Counted from the first letter of the stretch, positions 20,259-33,966 are shown. The stretch: 64,000 nucleotides of DNA from Selaginella moellendorffii (GCF_000143415.4 NW_003314272.1:860182-924181); one strand, 5' to 3'. Notes: generated by a model not told the origin, from the letters alone. Made by a program: numbers and translations.

Positions 20259-21488
20259 ATGGCGGCCATTCACGTCTTCTGGCATGATGGGATGCTCAAG
20301 CACGAGCCGCTTCGTGGGATCTTTGACTCACTCAGCTGCGCAGGGGGTTTGTTGGCTGTCTTGGATCAGCACCCAGAGAACGCAACCCGGGTCCTTAACA
20401 TCAAATCCATTCTCGAGAAAGGACCCATCTCTCCTCGGATCGTGTGGCACCAGGGAAGGATGGCAACCATTCAGGAACTTCACCTCTTCCATGACCCAGG
20501 TGGGTTTTTCGAGTCTCATCTCATCTCTTGCAACTCTTACTTAGTTTCTCTTATCACAGATTATATCCAGAAGCTGATCGACGCTGACAAAGCTGGTGGC
20601 ACGACGATCTTTGCTCCTGGAACCTGCTTCAATCCCGGCTCCTGGGAAGCGGCTCTTTTAGCTGCCGGATCCACACTTGACGCTGTGAAGCACGTCCTGG
20701 AAGGTAAGTCGAAGCTGGCCTACGCACTGGTGAGACCTCCAGGCCATCACGCGCAGCCTTCTCGAGCCGACGGCTACTGCTTCCTCAACAATGCCGGACT
20801 CGCCGTCCAGTTTGCTCTCAGCTCCTCTTCTGTAAAAAGAGTAGCAGTGTTGGACATCGACGTGCACTATGGAAACGGAACCGCCGCTGGATTCTACTCG
20901 AGAGACGACGTCTTGACGATCTCGCTCCATATGGATCACGGCCCCTGGGACGAGTCTCACTCCGCCGAGTTCGGGCAGCCGGAAGAAGCTGGCACAGGGA
21001 AGGGAGTCGGATACAACGTTAACATTCCTCTTCCAAACGGGACCGGCGATAGAGGATACCAGCACGCGATGGAGAAACTTGTGGTTCCAAGGCTGGAGAG
21101 CTTCGAGCCGGAGCTGATCGTTGTCACCATGGGCCAGGATTCTAGTGCTGTAAGAGAGCAAGCTTCCTTTTCAGCTAGCTACTAACATTTTCGTTCTTCG
21201 CAGTTTGATCCAAATGGAAGGCAGTGCCTGACAATGAAAGGCTACCGTGTCCTGGGAAGGATGATCCGCGAGCAAGCCGAGAAGCATTCGAGTGGCCGGA
21301 TGGTGCTCGTCCAGGAAGGAGGATACCAGCCATGCTACACGGCCTTTTGCGTCCACGCGACGCTCGAGGGTGTTGCGGGGGTGGACGAGGCGCTGCTGGA
21401 CGATCCCATTGCCTACTATCCAGAGGACGAGACATACGCCATCCTCAAAGTGGCCGAGCTCGAGAAAAGACTCCATCAACTTGGTTGA
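20259..21488 (+). CDS. HDA8: Histone deacetylase, HDA8-type (RPD3/HDA1 superfamily)
   Basis: Three exons (20259-20499, 20560-21149, 21204-21488) with introns of 60 and 54 bp encode 371 residues. The start AAIHVFWHDGMLKHE is the hallmark of the plant HDA8 group. Catalytic residues are in place: tandem His in VRPPGHHAQ (143-144), zinc ligands D181 and H183 in DIDVHYGNGT, the third zinc Asp in GQDSSAFDP, and a Tyr-containing EGGYQ loop. The predicted activity is zinc-dependent removal of acetyl groups from lysine (histones or other proteins). HDA8 relatives are reported as cytosolic or nuclear. Nothing in the protein indicates targeting. The C-terminus LLDDPIAYYPEDE is family-typical. It is convergent with the small minus-strand gene at 21.7-22.2 kb. 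Confidence 0.94.
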
Positions 21489-21705
21489 AAGATCCAAGAA
21501 AAATGGAGGTACATTACCATTTCGTGATCTAGAATGCAGCGCTTCCATAACCCTCGTGATCTTGTGCGCTAGGATTGTCAGCAAAGATTGCAAGAGCCTA
21601 GAACACACCGAGAAGAAAAAAAATACAAAGATTCCAAGTCCGCGCGGCGAGAGCTTATTCCACAGGCAAAATGTGGCCAAAGAGATCTTACTCTCTCTCT
21701 CTCCC

Positions 21706-22209
21706 TCACGCCGAGGCCTCCGCCGCCGCCTTGGACTCCGCCGGCGCTGCCTTGGCTGCCGCCGCCTTGGCTCTAGCTTCTCGGGCCTCCCGGGCTCCGC
21801 CGACCTGGTATCCCCCATCTGGGCGATCCTTCTCCTCCTCCCAGATGCCGCGCTTGGGACCTAACACCCACGCCCGGGGCAGGGGCATCTCGTCGATAAA
21901 CTTCTTGACGAACTGGATGTGCTCGGGGTTGTGGGGATCGTACTCGTAGTCGAGCTTGACGGGCGGCGCGACGCGGTGGGTCTCGCGAGTGTGGTACCTG
22001 ATGTCGAAGATGCGGTCGGGCTCCGTCTGCGGTATGATGGGCGTCACGTCGGGCGTGGCGGGCGACATGCGGCGGTACTCAGTCGCCTTCTGGTTCGCCT
22101 CCACGTACTCGGGGTGCGATGTCGGCCCCGTGAACTCCCACGGCTTCTTGACGACCTTACGGATCATCTTCCATACCGTCTTCCCTATCTCCTGGGCCTT
22201 CTCCTTCAT
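21706..22209 (-). CDS. Small plant-conserved protein, possibly a mitochondrial complex I (ESSS-type) subunit
   Basis: Intronless ORF of 167 residues. The N-terminal half (WKMIRKVVKKPWEFTGP, then EYVEANQKATEYRRMSPAT, then FDIRYHTRETHR) resembles a small plant protein family that I recall being annotated as the ESSS subunit of NADH:ubiquinone oxidoreductase; this recollection is uncertain. The C-terminal 40 residues are an Ala/Lys/Glu-rich low-complexity tail likely to form a single helix. No membrane segment is obvious. The ATG at 22209 follows a (TC)n tract that would lie in the 5' UTR or promoter. It is the last host gene before the repeat-rich region. Confidence 0.6.
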   Translation of the reverse strand: MKEKAQEIGKTVWKMIRKVVKKPWEFTGPTSHPEYVEANQKATEYRRMSPATPDVTPIIPQTEPDRIFDIRYHTRETHRVAPPVKLDYEYDPHNPEHIQFVKKFIDEMPLPRAWVLGPKRGIWEEEKDRPDGGYQVGGAREAREARAKAAAAKAAPAESKAAAEASA

Positions 22210-22210
22210 C

Positions 22211-22211
<1 letters not shown>

Positions 22212-22245
<34 letters not shown>
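22212..22245. repeat. (TC)n microsatellite
   Basis: Seventeen TC dinucleotides lie directly upstream of the minus-strand start at 22209. On that strand it reads (GA)n, a motif common in plant core promoters and 5' UTRs. Confidence 0.95.
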
Positions 22246-22252
<7 letters not shown>

Positions 22253-22255
22253 TCT

Positions 22256-25200
22256 CTCGCCCTAATTATAAATCTTCATAAAATATTTTAATCACAATGC
22301 AAAGGTAACGAACAAATAATAAAGAACTATGGTGGTGCAAACCATTAATTTAAGTGTGTCTTACATTTAACAATAATGTAAATACTCTTTTCATGTAAAA
22401 GGATATTTCTAAATAAATTAAATATTTAATAAGAATAATTATCATTCAATACACATATGGCCAGGGCTCCAAAGAAGGATGGCATATCATTGCTATATCA
22501 ATATATTGATATAGTTAAATTCATTATAAACTAGGTAAAATTTAATTTAAATCTCAAACAATGAATATATAATTGCATAAAGGTGCATCTTTTATTTACA
22601 GATGTGTGGATATATATTTTTTCAATTGCACACACTATTATAATCTATATAATCACTATAATAGCAATCAAAACATGATTATGTATGCATTATAATATTT
22701 GCATTGGCCATGCTATGCATATAGGGGCCATGCAATGTGAACACTTCATCCATGTGTGAAACCATGTCATCCCCTGTTTTATGACAGCAGGATTGCATGC
22801 TTCCAACATGCTATACACCACAATCTTTGTCAATCTGTTAGTAACCTTATTTACTGTATATTGTTGCTGTAGGATTTTACTCCTCTAGATCATTCTTGGT
22901 GTAGAGCTTGAGTGCCAATTGTAATATGTGTGGCATTTGCAATTCTTTCTATTATGAGGTAGAGATTGGTGAAACTCTAGATCAACACCCAACTGCATTT
23001 AACTGTTGAAACATTGCAATTATATGCTCAATGCATTAAAAGGCTTAATCACATGCTCTAGTGCAGTAGTGGTGTCATTGAACTGGCATAACTTGTAGTG
23101 GATAATAACTAGTGCATGGAGGCTTATGGCCAACATTATTTTAGCAGGCAATGTCTATAATGCTCGGTTTAAGTGCATTTCTAATCCAATTGAATTTCAC
23201 CATGCATTTTTGCCATTTTTGCCAAACTTAAAAGGCAAAGAAGAAGATGCTTATATAGCAAATAAACTGATGTAGATTAGGAATTCACATATGGCTATGT
23301 ATGCTAATATATATATATGCCTTGAACAAAAGGTAATATCCAAAAGATTATTTTATAAGTCACATATTGTGTTTAAACAATTCAAGCACACATGTCTTTT
23401 AAATTTATAAATCTTACAAGATAATAAACTTTTTTGCCAAGATGCCCACATTAGGTATACCTCCTTTGGGAAATATACCTCCCCCCAAACATGCAATCAC
23501 AAATTTCTTGTTATATGACATGGCAACACAAAGTTTAATATTTATCCTTTATTATAAAATTGAATAAAGTTTTGGTTTGCTTAACCAAACCTATGGTAGT
23601 GGATATACCTAAGATATGATTGAATATTCTAGGATATTCTACCATCTTATTCATTTAGATTAATCTTGTATTTATAATTTATAAACATGTTTATAACTTA
23701 TAATCTTTCTTAAACCCTTTCAAGGATATTCTTTTTTATATTACATCTCAATAAGATTAATCTTGTGTTTATAAATTACAAAGACACTTATAATTATAAA
23801 CTTTAGTTGATCAATTGAATTAATAAGTAAAAATAACACTACTATTAAGCAAACCAATGCTTAAAAATTTATTTATTGTGATAGGTAAACTTAATTTCAA
23901 AAGAATTAGAGAAAAGTTTAAGAGAAAATATGATTATGTGCATTATAAAATTATGTAAAATCGAAACAAAATATATCTGTATATATGTAAATAAAGGATG
24001 CACCTATGTGCAATCACATATTTATTTCCATAAACATCTAAGTATTGGACATTGCCATGCGTATAGGGCATGCCACATGCACAAACACTTTATGCCACAT
24101 ATGCAACCATGTCATCTCCCCTCTTTTGATAGTAGGATCATGCACTTCTAGCACACTAGAAGGATAAGTAATAAACTTATATATATATATAAATTTTTTA
24201 AAGGTTTTCTAGTTTACAAAACTCTTATAAAAGAAATTATATATAAGTTAGTAAGATGGTAAGAAATAAAACTAATGTGATTCCTAATCAAGGGAATTAC
24301 AATATGATAATAATGCTAATAGTTATCCATTCTAAACAATTAGAAGATCCATAAACCCTTTATCATAATTTTACTATTATCTAAACTTTAATTAAATTTA
24401 GAATTAGTGTGAAATATAAAAATATTTTAAAAGTTCTAATTAAGAAACATAATAAACTTATTCTATTATTTAAAATTATAGAAATTAATTTGTTGATATC
24501 AAGTGTTTCTAATTATTTATAAAACAAATACTTAGTTATTCTTTTTTAAGTACTTATAAACAGTATTTAGAATCTTATCTATTTTTTATTTTTTACACTT
24601 GATAAGTTTATTTGATTATCAAGGATGATATGAGTCTAAATAAACTCTTTTGGTCAAATAATGATCAACCCCAAAGTGGTTGATAGTGATGCTAATTTAT
24701 TTGCACATAACAACATTGAAATAGATTTGACAAAGTTTTCAATGATGATCCATTTTATGTAAAACTTTAATTGATACCTTAGAGTTGCACATTGAATTTT
24801 GGAAAAGGTCTTGCTATGGTTTGTTAGTTTAACATTAGCACTTGAAGTAAATTATTGGATGGAAATAATTGAGGTATTGACGTTTTTAGCACTTGTGTTA
24901 GTAAAAGTGGCATTATTATGTTGAGTGATGAAGAATTTTCCTTAGAGCTTGATTTTTCATATTATTTTTCTTATTAATGTTTCAATTCCACATTTGATCT
25001 TAAAGATGATTGAAAAAGATTGTTAATGCAATATGGATATCTGAAGTTATGGTTTTTGTGATTAAGATTTTGGATATTTATTTTGTATTTATGATGTCAG
25101 TTTTAGATATTGAGTATATAGGCATTTTGGTAAACGCTCATGTATTTTATTAGGTCATGAGAACTTGTGTTGAAGTGAACCTATATGAATTTGTAAGTAG

Positions 25201-25655
25201 GAGGAAGTTGATTGAGTCTTGAAAATTTACATTTCTAAACTAAGAGTGATTCTTTCTTTAAGTTGGAAAATTTTCTACAAATTTTTTTAGACTTTTTCAA
25301 TGGTTAATCTATTAATCATTTTGCTTGAAAACCATTCTATTTTTGTGAGCCATTGCAAGCTAGTAAAAGGGTTAGAGTTAACTTCAGTTGGATTAAACAT
25401 TAGTAGATAGTTTGTATGTTGCAGCCTAAAAAGGATGCCAACTTTTAAGGCTAAAATAGCTAAGCTAAATAAAAGGTAGAGTTAGTGTAGAAAAATAGTT
25501 GTTGTGCTTTTTTAAAAAGTGACATTTATACCTTTTTTTTGTAGTGTTATGTTTGGTGGCAAGTTGCACTTTGCATTTTATTAAACTCTAAGAGTAGTGA
25601 ACTTTCACTAATCTTGACTTGGTTTTAGTGGTATTGCACCTTGGTTTGGTTGAGG
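22256..25655. other. AT-rich noncoding region at the edge of the gene island
   Basis: No gene was recognised. Base composition drops abruptly after 22255. A degenerate direct repeat of about 180 bp is visible: the segment near 22570-22810 (with CCATGCTATGCATATAGGGG) recurs near 23990-24170 (with CCATGCGTATAGGGCATG). Both end in a CATGTCATC-rich stretch. The rest shows nothing further. Confidence 0.6.
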
Positions 25656-27180
25656 ATGATGATTGTAAGTGACTAAATTTTTCATTCTACTTTAGTTACT
25701 TAACCATACCTTTGACCATTTGAAGAAATTTCACTCACAACCTTCATAAGTTCTATTCTTGACTTGAAAACATGCTAGCCCCGTGAATGGCATCTATGCC
25801 ACTCAACCATTTTACTTAGTCTAAATGCTCCACGTATTTGATCCCATGATATACACCTTAAAAGTACCATTGACAAATCAGCCCATTACACTAAAGTTAT
25901 ATCCATTTACCTTATCTCATTAGTAATCCAAAACCATTTATGCCATAATCTCATCTCTCAAAGACTAAACCATTTATTTATAAGTGGTCATCCTAAAACC
26001 ACACTTTAGCATCCTTAGGATGTCTAGAGATGTGGGTAACACCCTTTCCCAGTATCCTTTTTTCAATCCCTACTAAATCCCTCTCCATCCACTATTGTGC
26101 TCGTTAACACCACCATTGGGTCAGAGTTTGAAGGCTTGACCACTAAATCCCATTGACCTTTGGGACTTCCTCACCACGTGACCATGCCTTTGGTCACTAT
26201 ATAAAAGGATTGCTCCTCATAGTCCAAGACTTTGGGACAACACTTCAAAACACCATAGCCATACACGAGTCTTATGGATACTCTCCCTACCTTTTGTCTT
26301 TCAGTGCCTTAGCTATATAGCTAGAGTGAAGTTCTGATGAGCCACGTTAGGTATCCAAATAGGTAGTACCACCGACACTTGAATTGAGAGTATTGACCAT
26401 TCAATCTCCTAAGAGAATTAAAGTTAACTCTTGAACACTTGGCTAAGTTACCCTGCTTGTCCATCAGTATTTACTCTAGCCTTGAACTCTTTAGTGGTTA
26501 TATCATCACCTAACACGTGGGTATAGCCTTCTTGGGTCATATTGGCCTTTCCTAGCCAAATTGATTCCATTAGAGTCCAATCCCCACACTCTCTCTACTA
26601 TACTTTTGGAATGGAAACCCTTTGGAATGGAAAGGCTGAGTGGCATAGATGCCATTCATGGAGCTAGCAAATCCCTAAGTCTAGAATAGGACTTATGAAG
26701 GTCATGAGTGAGACTCTCGAAGGTATGATTAAGTGACTAAAGTAGAATGGAAAATTTAATCGCTTACAATATTAGTATTCAAATTTGGACTCGGACTCGA
26801 ACTTGGTCACGGTCTTGTTCTTAGTTTCGATCTTGATCTTGGACTCTGGTCTTGGTGTCCATCTCAGACTCTTTTTTAGACTCCATCTTGGACTTCATTT
26901 CAAACTCCATCTCTGACTCTATCTTAAATTCCATCTCAGACTTAGTTTTTATACTTCCACATGTTATATATTGGTCCTTTCATTTCTTTTTTCTAGAGAC
27001 TCACTTATTGATCACTTCATGCTCATTCCTTAAGCACTTCATTGAGAGTTCCATTTTCACCCTCAACTCTTCGAGTTGGGGCTTTTAGTCCAAATATTAA
27101 TATTACATTTGTTTAGCTTCCACTTTGGCCACTACCATATGATACCCTTTTAAGCTCTATTTTGGGACTTAGGGATTTGT
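25655..27180 (+). mobile_element. Degraded copy of the 1.6-kb LTR family
   Basis: The sequence follows the solo LTR at 32875-34481 with many transitions and deletions. It starts near TGTAAGTGACTAAATTTTTC at 25664, passes an AATGGCATCTATGCCACT block, continues through the cognate of the LTR middle with rearrangements, and then the GGACTCGGACTCG-type minisatellite near 26788. It ends near CTTAGGGATTTGTGTC at 27175. A second, inverted piece of the early LTR lies within (about 26640-26760). No target duplication is evident. Confidence 0.75.
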
Positions 27181-28130
27181 GTCATGGACAAAATTCAATA
27201 AACAATAAACCATTTTATAAAGTAACCTTATCATGGATTACCATTTTCATCCTTAGCACTAAACCAATATTCATCAATGGTTTGACACTAAAGGCTCACC
27301 ATGCCTTGCCCATCTTTTAAGAAGCATAGTGTTTCAAACTTAAAGTTTCATTGGATCACCAATAGTAGTTCTTTATATTCGTTCTTTTAGTTCTCAATAA
27401 ACTTGTTGGAGACACCTTCTCTATTCTAATTTTACTACTCATTTCAAAATAATCTTAGCCTCTACTAACATAATCATTGGACTCTAGAACTTTAATATTG
27501 ATATCTAGAGTCAATTTCCTATATATGTTCACCGTGCATTACATCAGTTCTACAAACTCCACTTCCCCATCTTAGGAAGTTCTTTACTTGAGGGTATCAT
27601 CATCCTTTTTTTTATTTCATACCACCTTTAGCACTAAGTTCCATTCATTTATAATTCATGCTAGGGTTATCCATAGCCCTATCATTTGGCTACTTTACCA
27701 CTTTATCTCTTTTGGAGCTTTTATATTTGCCAAATTAGAGCATTTGGGAATCCCATCTTTGGAAATATATTTCTTTTCCCACAATCCATTAGAAACCACC
27801 ATATAGTGGTTTCTTGCCTAACTTGTCATTTGGATTTCTTCTAATAATTTCCAAGGCCCATTTTCAGCCACTAATCTTTCACTTATATCCTTTGATTGTT
27901 GCACCAAAAAACATAGGATCATTATCTCCAACTTTAAGGTATCTTTTCAACTCCATAATAAAGGCTTTGTTTTGCTAAGTGTAAGGGGTGTTAAGTCTCT
28001 CCAGCATTTTCTACTATGGGCTCTATCTATGGCCCCACCTTACAACTCTCCTATATGTCTTTTCTTTAAGACTACTTTCTTAAACTCACAATATCATTGT
28101 ATTGTTATAACTCATTTCCCCTAGGTATCT
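27181..28130. other. AT-rich noncoding stretch
   Basis: No gene or repeat family was recognised. The ORF at 27588-27806 is low-complexity hydrophobic sequence without family features. Confidence 0.5.
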
Positions 28131-29040
28131 TGCCTCCCCAAAAACAGCTTGTGCTGGGAGGAGGAGGAGAAAGAAGAAAGGTTGAGTAGCAAAACACACA
28201 CACTCTTCTCTTCACTTCTGTGCATGCTCCCTTTGTCAAGTGGGTGCATAAACATTGATAATCCCAACCCGCCCAAAGTGTAGGTACTAACAGCTACACT
28301 TTCCCTAGGACCAGCACCATGTGGTCATGTACTTGTGCTGACCACTTGGTAGAGACAATGATCGCCATACCTCCTTTATGGTGTACTCTTGCTCATGTGG
28401 CTAGATTCCACTAGAGCCTCCCTCGCATGCCCAAGTTGAAGTTTGGTGCCTTCACCATCTTGTGCTCTTGAATGCACTATATGTCAATCCTCCCCTCCAT
28501 GCCAATCTCCCAAATGTGGGACTTGAGTTGTATTCTCTTGTTGAGTATGCTATTGTTAGATCTCAATCCCCATAGTTCCATGTTAGGATTGAGAGTGTAG
28601 TCATAGAGCAATATATTTCTAGGAGAATACTATGTTGCTGGGCTTAGCCCTCCATTTTGTGGAGATTATCCACACTATAGTGAGCTTCCCCTTATACTTG
28701 GTCCAATAAAAGCCATGCACTACATATTTTGCAAAGCCCATCCACTCTATGATGGCATGTTCCATATGAGTTTAGCAATCTCCCAGCATGATGACCTCTG
28801 GGAATGCCATGTGTCCCTAGTACATCAATCAATCACCAACCTCTATGGTTGTTAGCTCTCAGTTGGGTGGGATCCATCTAACTACCATGTTCACCGTTCG
28901 AGGAAGAATCAATTGAAAACCTTCGCCATCCTTTTTAGCAATCGGGTGGAGTTTGGCTTTGAGTCTTAACCCTTTAGTGCTTGGGTTCAAGTTCAAACTC
29001 ACTAAGGTGTGGTGATGGTTTAGAATATGAAAATATTCAT
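28130..29040 (-). mobile_element. LINE 5' part in inverted orientation (ORF1 end and endonuclease start)
   Basis: On the minus strand, read right to left, first comes a decayed ORF1-like segment (HAIIEWMGFAKYVVHGFYWT near 28720). Then follow the start of an APE-type endonuclease (LTWNYGD for the usual TWNVRGL, then IQCIQEHKM near 28440-28480) and, further left, an INVYAPT-type motif near 28250. These are the segments that should precede the endonuclease text found on the plus strand from 29345. Stops and frameshifts are frequent. Confidence 0.65.
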
Positions 29041-29329
29041 TTTTGGTGGTTATAAACTCTCAGTAAAGAGACTAGCTTAGGCACACCACTAAGCAGAGGA
29101 TGCCCTAGAGTCATGATGCATGATTAGATTATTTAATGTAAAACAACTTAAAGGTTTGACAATCTTAGTACTTATTGGTAAACTCACTAAAGTGTCAATA
29201 TGAAATCACTAGGTGATCTTATGGCTAAAGAAAGATAAAGTTTTTGTTAGATTGAAGAATAAAGTTCTTATTCAAAGCGTTGATTTGAACTATTAGTAAT
29301 GATGTAACTTAAGTTAGGTGACCAAATGG

Positions 29330-32300
29330 CAGATGTGGGTAGAAATTAAGTGGTGGATGAGTGGCTCATGGTAGGAGACTTCAACATGGTTGAGGATTTG
29401 AGTGATCATCAAGGCTCACTGGGAACCATTTAGGGGTGAGAGAGGAAGAGTTGTACAGCGCTAATGGAAGCCTTGGGAATACTAGACCTCCAGCATGTAG
29501 AAGGCTTCGCTGCTCATTCCCACCCGTTCACAAGATGGCAACTGACGGGGAGCCAAGCACACTTGGACAGGATTTATGCTTCCACCAGGCTGCGACAAGA
29601 TGGAGGGAGGCTCAAAACATGGCCTGCATTTGGCACCTTTTAGGACCATGACCCACTCCGAGGCATCCTTAAGCTATAGGCAGATAAGGGAATGGCAGTG
29701 CAACGAAGGATCACCAAGGCTACATTAGTTGACTAGGTAGTGTTGGAGCTCGTTTGAGAAGCACTGGACGAGTGTAAAGGGGAACTTGTCTTGGCTCTGA
29801 ATACCTGCTCTACTAAGCTTCGGGAAAGGCAAACAATGCTCAAGGGGGAAGTCCTGAAAGAGGTGAGGCTAGCAAGGCAAAAGGTGGCGGTGGCCTAAAG
29901 AATGGTACTGAACACAAACGATGTGGATAGATGGTAGCAACATTGGACAAGAGGGAAGCTGAGCTGCGAGACAAGAAATATGCAATGTGGAGTGCTGGAC
30001 TCTGCACCATGGAGGATAAATGGGTGATGAATGAGAGGCTCCTTAATAAAGCTTTCTACAAGGGGATTCATCTAGTCACCAACACTCCCCCAATCCTGGG
30101 ACTAAGGAAGGATGATGGAGAAGTAATAGAGGACTAACAAGGGATGTAGGGGTTAGCATAGGAGTTCTACCAAAAGCTATATACTGCATAGCCCTGGTCC
30201 TAGGATAGGAGAGATGTGGCAAGTAGGGTGTTGTCCTCTCTCCCGCATAGAGTTTCCGATGGGTACCTAGAGATGTTGATGGCAGATTTTTCATTGGAAG
30301 ACCTTTACCAGGCCCTAGAACAGCTGAATGATGACAAGATGTTAGGTACAGATGACCTTCTCTCAATGTTCTATGAGGATTACTGGGACAAGATAGGCCT
30401 AATGCTCTTGGAGGCATGGTAGGGTGCACAGCAAATGGGGGCATTGCCTAGAGAGGTATTGGAGGGACAAATCACACTGATCCCAAAATGTGGAGACCTC
30501 TAGGAACTTAGGAATTGGTGCCCCATAACCATGCTTAACACATTGTGCAAGTTATATACAAAGGCAATGGCACTAAAGTTGCAGTCGGTCATGCCTCTCA
30601 TAATCAAGGAACAATAGACATGATTTGTGCCGGGAAGACAGATTGCAAAAAACATCTGGACATACCTTCTTGCACAAAAGTGGGCAAATATTTCAAACCA
30701 GTAGATGATGGCGTGGCTGCTAGACTTCAAGAAAGGATACGATCAGGTAGACTAGGACTTCCTAGAGGACTACATGTGGAGGGTAAGGATCCCAGCAATG
30801 GCTATAGTGCACATCTCATTATTGTATAGTGGAGCATCAAGTCGGCTCACACTGAACAGAGAGTTTGGTCCAACCTTCCATTTAGGATGTTCAATCCACT
30901 CACCCCCTACTTGTTTCTGATTGTCGTAGAGACACTAGGCTCTTTTCTTGCACACAGAGGAGATATCAAGGGACTGGTGTTACCTGCTAAAAGACTATAG
31001 CTTCCGGGAACATAGGAGCTGTAGGATAGGGCATTTGTGGATGACACTGCAATATTCCTACTTGCCACCCCAAGGAACCTCAATGTAGTGAAATCCAAAT
31101 TGGAGATTTTCAACATGGCAGTAGGAGCCACTATCAACTGGAATAAGTCAGTTGGGGTGAACTAAGGAAAGCCAAGCATTGAAGCCTAGGGACAAGAGAT
31201 CGGTTTTCAGTGGGTTCAATTGGGCGAAGACACCCGCTACCTGGGCATCCAGGTAGGGATCTAGTACAGTGCAACCACACAAGATGATATACTACTTAGG
31301 AGGATTCAAACTGCAATTCAGAAGTGGGCCTCAAGGAAACTTGGGCTCCCAATGAGGATTGTAGTAGTTAAAAGTGTGATCCTCCCCAGCATCTAGTATT
31401 ACCTCTCGATTTGGCCAGTGCTGGAAACCACACTGTAAAAGGCTAAATAGATGGTGAGGACCTATGTATGGCAGGGAACCTTGGCCTTAGGGTGGGCCAT
31501 GGCTAAGGTGGCATGGCAATCCACAGCACGGCCATAGATCCTAGGGGGGTTCGGGATCATAGACCCTAACAACATGGTGAAGGTGAGATATAAGATCATC
31601 CTCATGGATTTGCAATCAAGGAGGCTAATGTTTTGATAGAGTCTCCTAGTGATACAACCCAAGTACAATGCGGCCAAACCTTGGGAGGAGGACCCCTAGT
31701 GGCTCTTTGCAAACAGGCTGATTTAGGTAGTGAAAGGGGGCAACATCATCCAAAGTATACACAAATTGTGGAAAGTTTTTCCACTGGAACAAGTGTCGCC
31801 AAGTAGAGCCGAGGAGTGGCTCAACCAACCCCTGTTCTTTAATGCACTATTCCAACTGGGAGATGTCACACTAGGTTGGAAGATACAGCACACAATCTGG
31901 AGAAAAATGCATTCAAATGGTTTTCAAACTATGAAGTAATTGGTTGGAGTGATCAATAAGGATTAGTGGCAAATAGAGAGGAAGACAAGTGTTTAGACTA
32001 TGATGGTGGCATAACATCCAATTGAACATTCTACAATTCCTACAAGTTCTGAATAGAGCTAAAGGAGGGATGAACTGGCCAAGGAGATGCCTCAAAGTAG
32101 AAGACTTTGTGGCAATCCAACAACAAATGGAGCGGAAGGAGTAGGATACAATGTGCCGTCCATTGGGGACATAGACTCGAGCATTCACAGCACTTACACT
32201 AGCGTGGGTAGAAGGGGACTTCAAGGTGTGGTTCGTCGCTTCACTGGAGCACAACACAGGACGACCTCTTCACGTTACCAGAGGAGATACACTTCTCCCA

Positions 32301-32874
32301 ACGAGTGACACAAAAGTGATGTTGGATATCATTGATGACAAGGTACATGGGAGGATCTAAGTTCTTAGGCAAACGCCCAAGAGGCTGGACATGGTGGAGT
32401 TAGAGGGCTTACTAGAGGGTGTTGGAACACTGCTATGGTGGCACCAACAACTGATAGAAGATTCAGACTAGGACCTTGCTGTATGGTGACAAGGGGCGAA
32501 AAGCTTCTTCTCCTATGAGGTCAAGGAAGCATGCAATGGACTGCTAACATCTAGAGAGGAGGCACGGGAGGAGATTCTAAGGCTGTGGCAGAAGTGGATA
32601 GAACAAGGGGTGGATGTGGAGTAGGTGGTGGACAACACGGTTCACTTCTAGAAGTTGCCTGTGTAGGAGAAAGTGAAGGTCACTTCGTGGCTGGTAGCCA
32701 ATAACGATCTCTCGGTTGGACAGCATTTTCAATATGATGTGAGTTGCACATGCAAGGAGTGTGGCAGGATTGAAACAGTCATGCATGCACTGTGGGAGTG
32801 CAATATTGCAAAGGAGGTATGACAATAGATTGTCAAGGACATGAAGGAGTTAGGGGTTACACAGTGTAAGCGAC
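29330..32874 (+). mobile_element. Non-LTR (LINE) retrotransposon, decayed ORF2
   Basis: The plus-strand remains read, in order: endonuclease motif WLMVGDFNMVED near 29360; endonuclease C-terminus (FTRWQLTGSQAHLDRIYAST near 29530-29585); reverse transcriptase with FKKGYDQVD near 30730 and the catalytic box FVDDTAIFL near 31030; and a zinc-knuckle reverse-transcriptase tail (CKECGRIETVMHALWEC near 32750-32810). All frames contain many stops, mostly transitions. At 32874 it is interrupted by a solo LTR and resumes at 34482. Confidence 0.82.
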
Positions 32875-33966
32875 TAATTTTTCCATTTTACTTTAGTCAC
32901 TTAACTGCACCTCCGACCACTTGGAGGAGTCTCATTCACAACCTCCAAAAGTCCAATTCGGGACTTGGGGCTTGATAGCCCCGAGAATGGCATCCATGCC
33001 ACTCAACCTTAGCACTTGGTCCAAGTGCTCCACGTGTCCGATCCCATGACCGACACCCCAAGGTACCACCGACATATCGGCCCGTTACACTAAGGCCATG
33101 CCCATTCACCTTGGTCACACCGGTGGTCTAACGCCACCTACCTCACAGTCCCATCTCTCAAAGACGGGGCCATCCGTCCATGAGTGATCATCCTAGATCC
33201 ACTTCTCCGCATCCTTAGGATGCTCACAGACATGGGGAATAGCCTTCCCCAATATCTCTCTTCCAGTCCCCACCAAGTCCCTTTCTGTCAGTGGCCGTGT
33301 TCGCCAACACTGCCACTGGATCAAGGCCCACAGGCCCAACCACTCAGTCCAACTGTCTTCTGGGACTTCCTCACTGTGTGACTGTGTCCTTGGTCACCAC
33401 ACCAGAGGGCTACTCCTCTTCCTTTCCACAGTCTGGGACTTTGGGGCAACATTTCGGAACACCGTGGCCCTACGCGGGCCTCGTGGGTACTCTCCTCGCC
33501 TTCTGCCCTTGGGTGCTCTAGCCATGGGCTTAGAGCGAGGTTCTGTTGAGCCACACCAGGTATCCAAGTAGGTAGTGCCACCCACACTTGGACTGGGAGC
33601 ATCGGCCAGTTGATCTCCCGGGGGAACTAGAGCCGGCTTTTGAACATTTCACCAAGCTACCCCGCTTGTCGGTCCGTGTTCACTCTAGTCTTGGACTTCC
33701 CAGTGGGCAGCTCATCACCCAACACTGGGTCTGGCCTTCCTGGGCCAAACTGGCCTTTCCTGGCCAAACTGGCTCCACTGCAGTCCTCCCCCTACTATAC
33801 TTTTGGAGCTCACCAAACCCCCTAGGGTCTGGGAGACGAACGCTTTGGGCTTTCACCCTCTCAGACTCGGACTCGGACTCGGACTCGGATTCGGACTCGG
33901 ACTTGGACTCGGACTCAGGCTCGGGCTCGGTCTCGGCCTCGGCCTGGGTCTTGGTCTCGGTCCCGA

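Noticed and set aside
22256-25655. Inserted organelle DNA
   Set aside because: The AT-rich composition first suggested this, but no plastid or mitochondrial gene text was found in any frame.
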